From the NCBI GenBank assembly GCA_006386115.1, contig VFIW01000049.1, positions 62,001 through 126,000 of the forward strand: DNA of 64,000 bases, written 5' to 3'. The DNA is from Globisporangium splendens (Eukaryota; Oomycota; Peronosporomycetes; Pythiales; Pythiaceae). A program made the position numbers and the translations under genes. Shown piece after piece: positions 35,799 to 47,038 of the stretch (its first letter is position 1; each line of letters begins with the position of its first letter). The notes beneath the pieces are model-generated. The model saw nothing but the letters and a program-made list of their open reading frames with translations, had not been told where the DNA came from and searched no databases.

Positions 35799-36320
35799 AT
35801 GGGTGTCGTGGCCGCGGAAGTGCTCGCGAAAATCGTCGCCACGGGGCTCGCGGGGGTCTTCGCCGGCGCTGCCACGTTTATCTCGGCGGCGCAGCACCCG
35901 GCGCTGCTCGAGACCGACGAGCTCGCGTTCCAGGCGCCGTTCTTCCGGCGCATGTACTTCTACGCCGCGCGCATGAACGGTCCCATGGCGCTCGGCAGCG
36001 GCGTCGGCGCGCTGGCCGTGTACTTCTTGCAGCGCGATCGGATGGCTGGCAGCAGCCTGCCGCGCGTGTGGCTCTTCAGCGGCTGCCTCATGTTTGCCAT
36101 CGCGCCGTTCACGGCTGTCAAGATGCTCACGCTCAATTGCCAGCTCGTCGATTCGAAATTGTGCCGCTCGCGAGGACCGACATGGATGCAGCAGATGCTC
36201 GTGCGGTGGGGAAATCTGCACAAGGTGCGCACCGGCGCGGGTCTTGTCGCGTTCACAAGCATGGTGGCAGTGATGGCGTGTCCTGGAAGCGCCCAGTACC
36301 CGTCAACATCGCTCCAGTGA
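35799..36320 (+). CDS. DUF1772 (anthrone oxygenase-like) four-helix membrane protein
   Basis: Single exon, 173 aa. Four hydrophobic helices are visible: VLAKIVATGLAGVFAGAATF, ALGSGVGALAVYFL, VWLFSGCLMFAIAPFTAV and VRTGAGLVAFTSMVAVMAC. Family cues are the GAATFISAAQHPALLE segment after helix 1, the FFRRMYFYAARMNGPMAL stretch, the PFTAVKMLTLNCQL turn and the W-x-N-LHKVRTG approach to the last helix. DUF1772 proteins are small membrane proteins; some fungal members take part in anthrone oxidation in polyketide pathways. No polyketide genes are nearby, so a metabolic role here is not supported. Family call fairly strong. Confidence 0.75.
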   Translation: MGVVAAEVLAKIVATGLAGVFAGAATFISAAQHPALLETDELAFQAPFFRRMYFYAARMNGPMALGSGVGALAVYFLQRDRMAGSSLPRVWLFSGCLMFAIAPFTAVKMLTLNCQLVDSKLCRSRGPTWMQQMLVRWGNLHKVRTGAGLVAFTSMVAVMACPGSAQYPSTSLQ

Positions 36321-36854
36321 CGCCGCATTCCGTCGATTCGCTTGATAAGCAACCAGGAAGAGGAAGGCGCGACCTTGAAGACAGGAATCCGCCCATTGCG
36401 GAGCCGATTCGACAGCCACGGGTAGCGCAGTGTAGATAGCTAACAGGCAGCGTAGTTTTTAGCCTTTATATCGTTTTAAGCTAATATTTAGTCGCACATG
36501 AAGCAAGAGCATTTGATGTGTCTCCAAGCGAAGCTCTTCGAGTTTCGGGGGTCCATTTCCATTTTTGAAATGCATACTTTTCCACCAATCGCATGCATGA
36601 ATCTGATGTATGATTTATGCTCATTGGCTATAAATCAGCTAGCCAACTGCCACATAACATATCGAACTTTCTCACCAAAAATGGCTGACACCATTGAGAA
36701 AGGACGTCACTTTCTGTGCGACTTTCCCACAATGCGCCAGTGCTCCACTGCACCAAACCAAACAGCACTTCCTGGATTCGCTACAGACTGCACACTCACA
36801 CATCGATACTAGCACCAGCAACGCAGAAAAGAACTGCGCAATTGACGCGCCAAG
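36321..36854. other. Intergenic spacer
   Basis: AT-rich 530 bp with no convincing ORF; contains the probable promoter of the next gene. Confidence 0.5.
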
Positions 36855-38298
36855 ATGGTACGGAAGCACTCTCGTTCGCACACTTGCCTCACTCATTCGA
36901 GGGCTCACTTGTGCTTTTCTCCATCTTCCTTTCGCTGTGTAGTGGCTCCCGCAAGTCCTGCTCCACTGGCGCGCGCTGCTGTTCAGGCACACGTCTCGCC
37001 TCCTCGTTCACGCCCCAAAGTTCGTGTGGGAAACCAAAGACGCACTCGTGCGCATCGCAGACGCCATCACCCGCAGGATCCTCAGAGGAGACCTGCACAA
37101 GACGATGCTGGAGACGCGCAATCGCTGGATCATGGGTGGTCTCGTGGCAGCAGGAGACGAGCAGCCATCACAATCGGAGCAGATAATCACTGCGGCATTT
37201 TCTCCAACGATCTCTAATGGAGCACCAGCAGCGGAAAGCACCGAGCCGGATCCAGAAACGGAGCATTGCTTGGAATCACGTGCACCCGACCAGATTTATG
37301 AGTTTGACGCGAGTCTCGTTCGTCAAATCAAGAAACTCAGGGACGATCTCCGCGACGCGCGAGCCAATCTGTTTCACGCGCAACGGATCGTCGCAAGACT
37401 CAAGGAAATGGAAAGCATTCGCGCCAACCGGTCTCATGTCCGTCACAATGTGTACCTTCGCTTGAGCCACCTCGACCCACGGCTCGCGCCTCGAGCAGAT
37501 CAACGGTTCGGCGCGGTGGCTACTGGTCGTGTGCAGTATCAAGATGCACATGAGCGAGGCGGCGGCACCCGAGACCCAACGGGTGCATATCCGAGTCTGT
37601 TTCACAGCACAACAAGATTTGGAGGCTTGTACCCCGTGGACGAGTTTTCTTCCTCCGAGAGCGAGTTGAGTGATGACGACGATAGTGATACGGACAGCGG
37701 CTATCAAGACGACTCCCAATTGTATTCCGATTTTGGAAGTCAGCACTCTGGCACTTCTAGCGCCTCCAGTAGTGAATCTGAGTCAGACTCTTCGGATGAC
37801 GAAGTAGATCCATTGCCGCCATCGTTGGACCCGCGTAGTACTTCTGGTATGAATGTGATTCCTGCCGTGACCGACTCTGAACTCCAGCCCTCTTCGTCAG
37901 GAACGTCACCCACGATCTCGTATCGACAGCTGACGGAGCTCAATGCAGGCGAAGAGGATGGCAGTTGGCACAGACAAGCGCTTCGGCAACTGCGAGAGCG
38001 ACGTGTGCAGCGCCGAGCAGCAGCAGCAATGGTGGAGGCGCGCCTATTTCCGTTGCGTAATTCGCTCGAGGAAGCCAGAGTTCTAAATGAGGAGCAGCCG
38101 CAAGATCCTATGAGCTATGAGATGCTCGCGTCGCTCCGTCATGCCGTGCCAGACGACGAAATCGCGGAATGGCAACGCCAGGCGTTGCGCTTCTTGACTG
38201 AAGAGCGCCGTCGCATTGCGTGTCACCGAGTCAGCGCATTGTCCACGAGCCCCACGAACTCCTCCGCGTCGACGCTCACGTTTGTCTACGATGACTAA
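36855..38298 (+). CDS. Hypothetical protein with coiled coil and Ser/Asp-rich acidic tract
   Basis: Proposed exons 36855-36857 and 36943-38298 (452 aa). The main exon is open from a pyrimidine-rich GTGTAG acceptor; the nearest upstream ATG that joins in phase is immediately followed by GTACGG, so the start codon would form its own coding exon with an 85-nt intron. Otherwise the first in-exon ATG is at 37105. Features: an Arg/Leu-rich N-terminus, a coiled-coil stretch (IKKLRDDLRDARANLFHAQR), a strongly acidic Ser/Asp tract (about residues 235-295), and two copies of a W-x-RQALR-x-L pattern (SWHRQALRQLRERR and EWQRQALRFLTEER). The protein looks nuclear or scaffold-like. I do not recognise the family. 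Long reading frame and codon pattern support it as real. Confidence 0.6.
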
Positions 38299-38610
38299 GA
38301 TTGACGATGTCGCACCCGCACCAAAAAGGAGATATGCCAGTCGAGTAGAGATATGCTTGAGTTTACGCCCCCGAAAAGAAGCTTTTTTACCAGTCGATGG
38401 CAGCCCAGCGCTGCGAACCGAAGTCAGCAAGCGTGTCGTAGTTGTAAAAATCCATAGTTTTTCTTCTTCCTCATGGCGTTTGCTCCAACTTTTCGTTCTC
38501 ATTTGATGTCCAACGCTAGGAGAAAGTGCAGCATCACCCACAAGAATCTTATTCGTTGGCCGCGCAAAGACTTTGCTTTCTTGCCACTTCACTTTTGCAA
38601 TTCCATCAGC
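38299..38610. other. Short spacer or leader
   Basis: 312 bp. The next gene's frame is open here from an ATG at 38473, but this stretch looks noncoding and carries a pyrimidine-rich run ending in CAG at 38608-38610 that resembles an acceptor. Confidence 0.4.
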
Positions 38611-39246
38611 ATGCAGAGCCCGTGGCGGCAATTTGTGAACCAACTTTCCGTCCAGCGACAGCGATGGAACAGGAACAACCAGCGCAGGCAGGAGAACTCC
38701 GCTTCAATGGAACGCATGAGTGCCACGATGCAACGGCAGACCATTATCACCAAAGCGAACGACGAGTCCACCATTGATATTGCCTTGGAGCTCGAGCGAG
38801 AAAACGATAAGCTGAAGCGGGACGTAGCCGAACTCGAGACCGAAGTCGAGAGGTTGCGTGAGGTGGTAGCAACGCGCTCGACGCAAATCCAAGACTTGGT
38901 CGCCACGGTGCATCGACTCATTCGTACTCGCCTGCGCTCAACGCCATCATCGCGGAGCGGCGGCCAATTCGACGTCGCGCGTCGATGCCTGCACCATGCG
39001 AGTCTCAGTCTCAGCGAACAAAGCGAGGAATCGTCCGTCTTCGACTGGGCGGACAGCGATGATGAAGAAGATGAAGACATGACCCCAATATGGCTAAACC
39101 GACTCGGTCGAGGTGTGTCGTCTGCATCGACCGCCGACACGGACGACAGCGCCATTGACGAGCAAGACGACATAGCCATCGTACCAGTCACGCCCATAGA
39201 GCGACGTGATCTTGGTACGCAGTTGTTGGCCAGAAATCTCGTTTAA
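38611..39246 (+). CDS. Hypothetical coiled-coil acidic protein
   Basis: Single frame; I place the start at 38611 (211 aa), with in-frame alternatives at 38473 and 38698. A Gln/Arg-rich beginning is followed by a clear heptad coiled coil (IALELERENDKLKRDVAELE, then VERLREVVATRSTQIQDLV), a Ser-rich linker, an acidic patch with FDWADSDDEEDEDM, and a Thr/Asp/Ile-rich tail. No enzymatic motif. It follows another acidic, coiled-coil unknown on the same strand within 315 bp, but I see no sequence similarity that would make them paralogues. Function unknown. Confidence 0.5.
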   Translation: MQSPWRQFVNQLSVQRQRWNRNNQRRQENSASMERMSATMQRQTIITKANDESTIDIALELERENDKLKRDVAELETEVERLREVVATRSTQIQDLVATVHRLIRTRLRSTPSSRSGGQFDVARRCLHHASLSLSEQSEESSVFDWADSDDEEDEDMTPIWLNRLGRGVSSASTADTDDSAIDEQDDIAIVPVTPIERRDLGTQLLARNLV

Positions 39247-39334
39247 AGCCGCCATCGACCTTGTCTCCTTAGTCACAAGGTCAGAACACTCGACGGATAC
39301 AAATGCTTGAGTAATACAATAGAATGAGTTCCTC

Positions 39335-41495
39335 TCACCACGTCTTCTCCCAGCAGATCATGTCGTGAATTTTCTTTTCGAGTTCTTCGTTTCGCGTACT
39401 CAATTCGACGATATCGTCGCGCGCATTGCGCAAAAGCTCCACGACGTAGGCGTACTTTTCGTCCATGGCCTGCGTTTCGGTCATGAAATCCTGCTTTAAC
39501 TTGGCGACGAGTTCCGACATCTTGGCCTTCGTCTCGCGTTTCCATTCGGCGTGCTGCACTTGGGTCTCGTGCAGCTGCCGCTGGAACGCCATGGCTTTCC
39601 AGCGCTGGTTCTCGACCTCCTCCAGCAGCTTCTTCTCCTTGTCAATCGTGGCTTCGAGCGCCGAATGCAGTCTCTGCTTGTCATCTTCTGCTTCCTGTTG
39701 AAACTGTCGACGCTCATCTTCGAGCGCAGCCTGCAGGTACACGGCGCGCTCTTGCTTCATTTTCTCGCGCTCATCATCCTGGATCGCCTTGCGCAGCTTG
39801 TCGTCTTCCTCCAGGAGCGCTCTTCGCAGCCACTTCGGCTTCTTCCTCCACGAGTTTGTCTTCGCAGAGCTTGAGTTCGTCCTTGAGCCGCACCATCTCG
39901 TCGCGGTCCTCGATCACGAGCGTCTTGCATGACTCGATGCTTTCCATGAGCCGCTGCTTTTCCGACGGCGACAACGTCGTGTTGGCTTGTTGCTGCTGAA
40001 AGGTCTCGACGTCCGTCTGCAGTTGGCTTTTGTGCTGTAGGCAGCTATGCTTTTTCTGGCGTAATTGCTTGGTGACCTGGAGTTTCCGCTGCTGGAGCGC
40101 TTTGATGCGCTTCATGATATCCATTTTCTCCTGTTTCATTGTTTGCATGAACCCGAGGATCTTCTTCTCGTTCGCGGGGCTGTTGAGCCGCTCCTGCTCG
40201 TACAACTCCGTGAGCCGCTGCTTTTCCTCCCAGGACTGCTGCTTGGCGCACTCGAGGTTTGCGATCGTCTCTTCCATCTGCACCGTCATCTCACTGCCAG
40301 TAGTACTTTGGCCCTGAGACGACGATGGACGCACCATTTGCCGCAATCCCTCGGTCTCTTCGCGCAGTTCGCGGATGATCTTCTCGTTCACATCTTCGTT
40401 CTTTTTCGTCGCGTTCTTGATCGATTTCGCGCGATTCGCGTACAGCAACGTGCTCATGCTCTCGTCGTAGTTGTAGTCCGCCGGTGAGATCGCCGCCACC
40501 ATCATGGTGAGCGAATTGCCACCCAGCGATTCCTGGAGCAGCCGCATCAACTTGGAGTCGCGGTACGGGACGTGCGCGCTCTTGCCTTTCGCCCCCTTGT
40601 CGCTCGCTGCGAGCATGTTGATCACGTTGCCCAGCGCACTGAGGCTCTTGTTGATGCCCGCGCCTTCCTTGAGGCGGTCGCCCGTGGCGCCGGTCTTGGA
40701 CGCACGCTCCGAGCCCGCGAGATCGACTAGGTTAATCTTGGCGTTCATCGCGATCTCCTTCTGCACGCTGCTGATCACTTCCTGCCGCTTGGACGCGATC
40801 TTGATCGTGAAGCAGGAGTGCGACCGCGAACTGCGCTCGTTCATCTGCGCGGCCGCGACCTGGCACACCTTGTTGCCCTGCTGCAGCAGCCGCGCGACCT
40901 CGTGCGCGTCCTTCACGATCAGCTCAGCGAGCTGCTCGACGTAGATGCCCATGTCCGGGTGCTCTCGGATCTTGAGCACCTTGTCGGACGGATCGAGCAA
41001 ATCCTTGATCACTTCGTTGTAGATCTCGAGGAACGACACCGTCACGAGAAACTTGAACACCGGGTCTGCGCGCTGCGCCGCGTCCACGCGCTCGAAGATG
41101 TCGAGGTTCATGAGCGGGATGATGCCGTGGTCGTCGCCCGAGCCCATCATCGTGTGCGTCTTGCCGGATCCGGTCTGCCCGTATGTGAAGATCGTACCGT
41201 TGTACCCCTGCAGCGCCTTCTCGACCGTCGGCCGCACAATGTCGTCGTACACTTGAGATTGCACGCTGTCCGAACCGTACGCGTGATCGAAGGTGAACTG
41301 TTTCCTGGTGCTGTTGTGGTCGGATGAGGCAGCAGACAACTCGCCTATGCTGCTGTTCTCGTCGATCGCCGTGGCCTGGATGACGATCGTCGTGCCGTCC
41401 GAGACGCGCACGATCGACTGTGCGCCAATCTGCATCTCCCGCGAGCTCATGGGGCGGCATCGCACCGCGACCTTGACGTTCACGTCCGTCGACAT
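39335..41495 (-). CDS. Kinesin motor protein (kinesin-3-like), with an apparent frameshift
   Basis: The N-terminal motor domain spans about residues 1-370: VKVAVRCRPM, the P-loop GQTGSGKTHTMMG, switch I NERSSRSH, switch II LVDLAGSER, LSALGNVI, and YRDSKLMRLLQESLGGNS. The neck ends SIKNATKKNEDVN. Motor details such as REHPDMGIYVEQL resemble kinesin-3. Coiled coil follows, with no FHA or PH domain visible. The motor frame stops at 39774-39776, but coiled coil continues in another frame from about 39850 down to the stop at 39335. The change needs one extra base (or two missing) between about 39774 and 39860. A GT..AG pair there would make a 37-nt intron, far below the 69-107 nt of the others. 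The last codons sit beside a GTGAGA, so a further 3' exon is possible. Role: microtubule transport, perhaps flagellar. Confidence 0.82.
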
Positions 41496-41809
41496 GTTGG
41501 CTCGTAAATCTTGCTGGTTTGGATTTTATTGATATGGGCACTTGTGAGGCAGTGGCTGACGAAGAAAACTCGCTTGTGCAACCGCTGGTCCAATGTGAAC
41601 AGACACCTTTGGACAGTCGAATGCAGCCTAAACTTGAAACAGCACACACATACACAATGTCAACATGCACACATATGCATACTTGACTCACTCGCTTGTT
41701 GGTCCTCAGGGATGATGCGATTCGATATATTAGTGGGTCACTGCTATGCTGTCGGTCATTGGGTTCCCCTTCCGCTCTCATGCCGTCTTCTATAGACGCG
41801 TGCTTTCCT
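41496..41809. other. Spacer upstream of the kinesin gene
   Basis: Probable kinesin promoter and leader on the minus strand and the 3' end of the heme lyase gene. A CACACA-rich run lies near 41642-41675. No gene. Confidence 0.5.
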
Positions 41810-42813
41810 TTAGTTCTTGTCCTCCTTTGGGGTCACAGTGGATCGCCCCGCAGTCGACGGTGGCTGCACCGCGTTCGTGGTGCTGGCAGCGTCGCCACTT
41901 TTGCCTCCAAAGACTCCCTCAAAGGGCAAAAGCGGACGGATCTTCTCGTTGAACTGCCACCGCAGGCGGTCGACAACGCTCTCGACCGAGTCGAGTGCCG
42001 GACGCACGTCCAGGTACACCGACAGCGGACGCCCCGGCACGGGCTGCCCCGAGTAAAAGTCGATCACGTATCGCACTTCCTTGCCGCCGCGCTCGACGAT
42101 CCAGTCGTGGCGGTCAAATGGCAGCACGGACCTATTTTCCACATGCAGTAGCATTGATATAAAATAAGGAAACCATCACATCTGATGCACACAGGCAAGT
42201 ACGTACCATCCGAGCAAGTGCATCGCGCGCGCCTTGGGGCTGTACTCCGTGGGTTTGCCGATAAAGCGCTTGAGGCGCGGCGCGTCCTTCGATCTACAAC
42301 AACACTCACATCCATATCAACAGCTGCTCAATGCGTGCATAACGTCACTCAACACACACAAGACACGTACGGGTGGAAACTCTCCCATCGGAGCACCTCG
42401 GCCCACGACTGCTCGTTGACCGTGTTGTGGATGGCGACGATGGTCTTCATCTGCTCGGCTTCGGGGTCCCAGCCCTTGCGCTTCATGGCATTGAAGTACA
42501 TGGCCTCGGACGGGTACTCCCAGTGGTTCCGCTCGCCGCTCTGGTGCGCCGGAGTGAAGTCGCTCTTCGGGATGCTCGACACCACGCGCTCCTGGGACAA
42601 GTGCGCCTCGACCGCGGCCGAGTCAGTGGCCACGCGCCAGCCGCCGGCGTGCTGCGCCGCTGCCATCATCTGCGAGCTGAAGCCGCAGGCCGTGTCGTCC
42701 TTATCGGTGGCGCCGCTGGTGGTCTTGGCGTTCGCCGCATTGCTGCTGCTGGCGTGCGGCTGGTGGTGCGGACAGCCTGCTGCTGCCGCCGCCGAGTTCA
42801 CTTCGGCTGTCAT
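41810..42813 (-). CDS. Holocytochrome c synthase (cytochrome c heme lyase)
   Basis: Three exons: 42371-42813, 42207-42293, 41810-42131 (283 aa), both junctions phase 2. The enzyme attaches heme covalently to apocytochrome c in the mitochondrial intermembrane space. Visible motifs: an N-terminal CPHHQ heme-binding (CP) motif at about residue 14, then [73 protein letters not shown] and [12 protein letters not shown]. The His in FDRHDW is the expected heme ligand. The Ala-rich N-terminus and the Thr/Lys tail are variable regions. There is one such gene here, so whether it serves cytochrome c, c1 or both is not known. Strong assignment. Confidence 0.92.
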
Positions 42814-43113
42814 TTCGGCGCTTCTTGCTTGGTTTTTTGGCTTGATGATGGATGATGTGTGACTGTCGAGGGCTCCACTCGCTCGCTGATGGTCCGGAAA
42901 GACCCGCGGGTTTTCAGAGGTGTGACCCGTTTCGAGGGTTACGTTTTGATGGTCTGTGACAGAAATATGAAAACGTAACCCTTCAAGTTTATTGGTGACC
43001 TGGTAGCCAACATTGCAACCCAGCATTTTTGCAGAGACGATGCAAAGGATGAAGATCTGATGCTAATTTGATGACATGCATTAAAGTTATAACGTTTGGT
43101 TAAAAGAGCCACT

Positions 43114-44090
43114 TCAAGTGTGCGATTGTGCAGTCGAGCCGTAGTTGGAGACGCTCGGTCCCCGGACGACAGCCATCCCGCCTGCAGTCGTCGCTGACGC
43201 TCCGCGCGCGTCGCTAGCGGCACCAGCAGCACTTGAATGTTCCGCAGACACCAACAACACAATCACATACAATCTCAGTACCATCTTCAGCAACAAGGAC
43301 TTTGTCACGGTGTGTACCTGCCATCGAGCATCACGCAGAACACGGAGAGCAGGATGAGCACGGCGACGATCGCAGCGCCTTCACCCGCGCACGCGCGCAC
43401 GCTCATATCGGCGCACTGGATGTCGCTCGGCAGCTTCACGTCCTTCGCGGCGACCGCGATCAGGTACCAGATGGCCACGAGTCCAAACACCGGGTCCTTG
43501 GCGTAGAGCACCGCGAGTAGCGCGAACGTGATCACAATCACTAAGTGCACGACGTACGTTGGCACCGACAGGTACCCGTGGCGTGAGTGCTGCAGCGCGA
43601 TTGCAAGGTGGTTGAACGTGGTCGCCGAGACCCACGCAAAGTAGATCGAGATCGACAGGTCGTTGCAAATGTACTGGCGCCAGTCCATCGCGCCACGCGC
43701 GTTGCGGTCGTTCACCGAGTACAGATAGAGCATAAGCAACACGAGCCACAGGATGTAGATCACGACTGTCGTCGCGTGCACGTGGTGCTTGACGTAGAAG
43801 ATGACCCACATGGTATTGGCGATACACGAGATCGCAAAGCACGTGCGCAGCTGCGTCGGCTGCGTGGCGTCAGCGTAGAGCGAGTGCTGCGGGTAGAACA
43901 CGTCGGTGAGCACGAGCAGCGCCTCGAGCGTGTAGATGAGGATCCAGATGCTCATGGCGAACGACGCCGGCGCAATGAGCGTCTCGTACTCGCGCACGAG
44001 GATCACAAAGTACTTGGCGTACGCGATGTTGACGGCCGCTTGCACCGCGAAGAGCACGGCATTGATCCACGCGAATGAACTCGCTTCCAT
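43114..44090 (-). CDS. TspO/MBR-like membrane protein, array copy 1
   Basis: Exons 43318-44090 and 43213 down to 43114 (290 aa; other acceptors for exon 2 are possible, for example at 43273). It has about seven or eight hydrophobic helices. The family signature after the first helix pair is IAPASFAMSIWILIYTLEALLVL, like bacterial tryptophan-rich sensory proteins (TPAxYxFSIWGxIY). Then come DVFYPQHSLYAD, ISCIANTMWVIF, ICNDLSISIYFAWVSATTF and LYAKDPVFGLVAIW. The tail exon has VSNYGSTAQ. TspO/MBR proteins bind tetrapyrroles and cholesterol-like ligands; whether these divergent ones do is unknown. The frame extends upstream to an ATG at 44174, but the family-like start is 44090. It is the most divergent copy and lies nearest the heme lyase gene. 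Confidence 0.75.
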
Positions 44091-44368
44091 GGTGGCACGA
44101 GGGCTGATTCTGGCGACGGACTGGTACTGGCGCATAAAGAGAAATGAGTGCGGCGAAAAGAAGAGCAAGAACATGGCAAGTGCCAGTTAGAAGAGCAGTC
44201 CACGAACTGCAAGCCGCCGCTGCCCCAACGGCTGCATCAAAAGACAAGCGACTGATATATATACAACTCGGGGATGTGTGTATTACCGCTAGTTAGTTCT
44301 TGTGTCCATGCACTTTCCCAACTGTCAGGAAAACACAGACACCCTCACACAAACATTCACTGGTGCTC

Positions 44369-45349
44369 TTAAACGGTGCCATAGTCCGCACCCGTCTGGA
44401 ACTTCGACACAGGCTTGATGAGCTCCACGTTGCTGGCTTTGCGGCTGATAACGTAACGACAATCACACACACACACACAACACGTAGAGTTAGTCTCACT
44501 TTAACTGACAAGCAAGGTTGCCTCACTGCTTTTGCAGCACTGCAGGCTTTCGTACCTCTGCCAGAACGCCCATAGCTTGCGACCGCCATCGATGACGATG
44601 AGTGCCGGAAAGATCGGCGCCGCGAGCTCAGCTGCGCCTTGCAGCTTGTCGAAATCATTCTGCGTGCGACCTGGGAATGTGGCGTCTCTCACAGCCAAAC
44701 CAACGAGCGTCCACGTGATCACGAGCGGGACGACCGGGTCCTTGCCGTACACGAACGCAGCGGCGCCGAGCACCATCAGCAACATCAACAGGAACGCGTA
44801 CACGCTGAAGCCGAGGTACGCGCCGTGGATCGATTGCAGAGACGCCGCCACCATCAGCAACGCAGTGGCACTGACCCATCCAAAGTAGATACGGATGGCG
44901 AACTCGCTCGCAAAGTAGTGCACCCACGGCTTGATCGGGTGCTTAGCTGGACGGCGCACAAGCATCAGGTACAGCGGCAGCAAGGAACCCCAGAGCAAGA
45001 ACAGATCCAACATGCCGAGGTGCACGTTGCCGAGCCAGTTGTTGAACACGACGAAGGCGATGTTGGTGATGCACGTGAGCGAGAACCAGCGGCGGTAGAA
45101 CTTGGGACTGGACGTGAAGTTGAAGAACGAGTAGTGCGAGTAGAAGGCATCGATGGCGACTGTGCTTGCCGTGAACGCGTAGATCACGAGCCAGATGAGG
45201 AACGCGTACGACGCTGGCGCGATGGGGATGTCGGGCGTGGCCGAGTCGCTCGCAGCGCCGAACGCGTTCATGTTGGCGTTGAAGCCCAGCTGCGTCACGA
45301 AGAGCCCCGCGTTGATGTACGGCAGGTAGTGCTGCAACGGAGAGCTCAT
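44369..45349 (-). CDS. TspO/MBR-like membrane protein, array copy 2
   Basis: Exons 44556-45349 and 44369-44444 (289 aa), phase-2 junction with a GTACGA donor. The start is MSSPLQHYLPYINAG. The signature reads PIAPASYAFLIWLVIYAFT; later ITNIAFVVFNNWL, FASEFAIRIYFGWVSATALL and VYGKDPVVPLVITWTLVGLA. The tail exon gives FQTGADYGTV, so the protein ends in a short soluble stretch with Tyr-Gly. Asn-rich NANMNAFG precedes the signature, similar to copy 3 (NANQNAFS), which makes copies 2 and 3 the closest pair. All-helical polytopic membrane protein; no charged catalytic motif. Ligand and location unknown. Confidence 0.78.
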
Positions 45350-46085
45350 GGCTGGGCGGCTTAGTCGAGCGTCTGCGCGCGGGCTGAAGATTTGGGAAAT
45401 GATCTGTGCGTTGTGGCGTGCTTCGAGTGGTGTGCGAGGGAGCCTGAGACGCCGAGTCGCGACGCCGATTGGCGGAAAACTATAATTAAAGCGATATCAC
45501 TGGTAGAAAAGACAAAGTCCTGATTTTTTCTTTGGCATAAACCAGGTTGAATTTTTCCGATGGACACAACTTGCACCATCATTCTGTACCCATCGACTAA
45601 CCGGACTCGTTTCACGTTTTACCGGCGTGGCTCTCTTTGTAAATGATGTTAAATACTCTGGTCGTTTTGGTAATTCTGTCATGTGGATATGGCAAAAATG
45701 AACAACATCTTACAGTATCTTGACGTTGAAGTGCTCGAGTGATGAGTGTGTGTGGATCGATGCGTTGAAGTGGGCAAATGAGATGGCTGCATAGGCACCA
45801 ACTTCATACACTCAGAGCTCTTGTATTGCGGCTGCAGAGAGCACTCATCCTTCCATTACACAGAGATGCATTGCTGCGATGCTATTAGGCATCAACGCTT
45901 ATCATCCTGTCTACCCGTTCATCCCGACTGCGTGCAGTAATCGCTGCTTCATCTGCACCAACTGTCCTTTATCCTCCATGACTGTGACTACTGCTAGCCG
46001 CTTCCACAAGCACACATGCAAATCTCGGTACAAACACACTACCTGACTCCATCACAACAGGATGATAACGCATAAGACTGGAGAT
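45350..46085. other. Spacer within the TspO-like array
   Basis: 736 bp, AT-rich, with the promoter side of copy 2 and the 3' side of copy 3. I see no ORF resembling a broken sixth copy. Confidence 0.5.
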
Positions 46086-47038
46086 TACGAGGACAAAAAC
46101 GGTTCGGACACATCGCCGCTTTCCACTGGGACCCAGCTATTCAAACAAGCAATAACACACACAAGAGGTACACATAATGTTAGCTTAGCAAATCCATCAT
46201 TGACCACACTCACACTGTTGCTTTAAACGTACCCACTGTGGCGTTGGACGATGCGGTGCACGGTCACGATGACAAGGAACACGCCGACGAGAGATGCTGC
46301 CAACGCGGCACACGCCTGCACTTTCAGAAAGTCGTCGTGCGCGGCGCCTGTGAAGGGGTCGTCACTTCGCTTCGCGAGCGCAACGAGAGCCCAGAGACCG
46401 ACGACACCGATCACGGGGTCGCGGCCATACACCACAGCCACCAGCACGACCGTCGAGAGCACCGCGAGCATCGCAACGTATGCGCGCAGCGAGAGGTATC
46501 CGCCATGAGATGTCTGTGCTGCGATCGCGATGTTGAGCATCACGGCTGCACTCACCCACGAAAAGTACAACCGGATCGCGAATTCGCTGCAGGTGTATTG
46601 CGTCCACGGTACGTGGGATCCGGCAAGCGCAGCCTTGGTGAGGAAGAGGTAGAGCGGCAGCAACGAGAGCCACATGAGCACGAGGTCGACGGCAGCCACG
46701 TGCACCCAGCGCAGCCAGTTAAAGAGCACGACCCAGAGCACATTGGCGACACAGGACGCGGTGAAGCACGCGCGCAGGAAGGTCGGGTCGCGGGCCGTGC
46801 TGTAGAACGTATGGCGCGGGAAGAACGCGTCCGTGATCACCAAGAGCGTCGTGAAGACGTAGATCACGAGCCAGATGAGGAACGCGTAGTCGGCGGGGCG
46901 GATGGGCGTGTCGTTCGTGAAGGGCTTGAGCGCGTCCTTGGGCGAGAACGCGTTCTGGTTGGCGTTCGCCAAGAGCTGCAGCGCGAAGAGCACCGCGTTC
47001 ACGTACGGCAGCATATTTGTGTGCTCCGAAATGGACAT
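46086..47038 (-). CDS. TspO/MBR-like membrane protein, array copy 3
   Basis: Exons 46233-47038 and 46086-46137 (285 aa), phase-2 junction, donor GTACGT. Start MSISEHTNMLPYVNAV. The same frame stays open upstream for about 600 bases, but that part lacks family similarity and is treated as leader. Signature: PIRPADYAFLIWLVIYVFT; later DAFFPRHTFYS, SCVANVLWVVLFNWLRWV, YTCSEFAIRLYFSWVSAAVM, VVYGRDPVIGVVGLWALVAL. The short last exon encodes WVPVESGDVSEPFLSS and lacks the Tyr-Gly pair seen in copies 1, 2, 4 and 5. Otherwise a typical member with about eight helices. Confidence 0.78.

Noticed and set aside
41496..41809. Possible extra 5' exon of the kinesin
   Set aside because: The motor starts normally at the ATG at 41495 (MSTDVNVKVAVRCRPM), so no upstream coding exon is needed.
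45350..46085. Search for a broken sixth TspO-like copy in the widest array spacer
   Set aside because: None of the family signature motifs is present in any frame.
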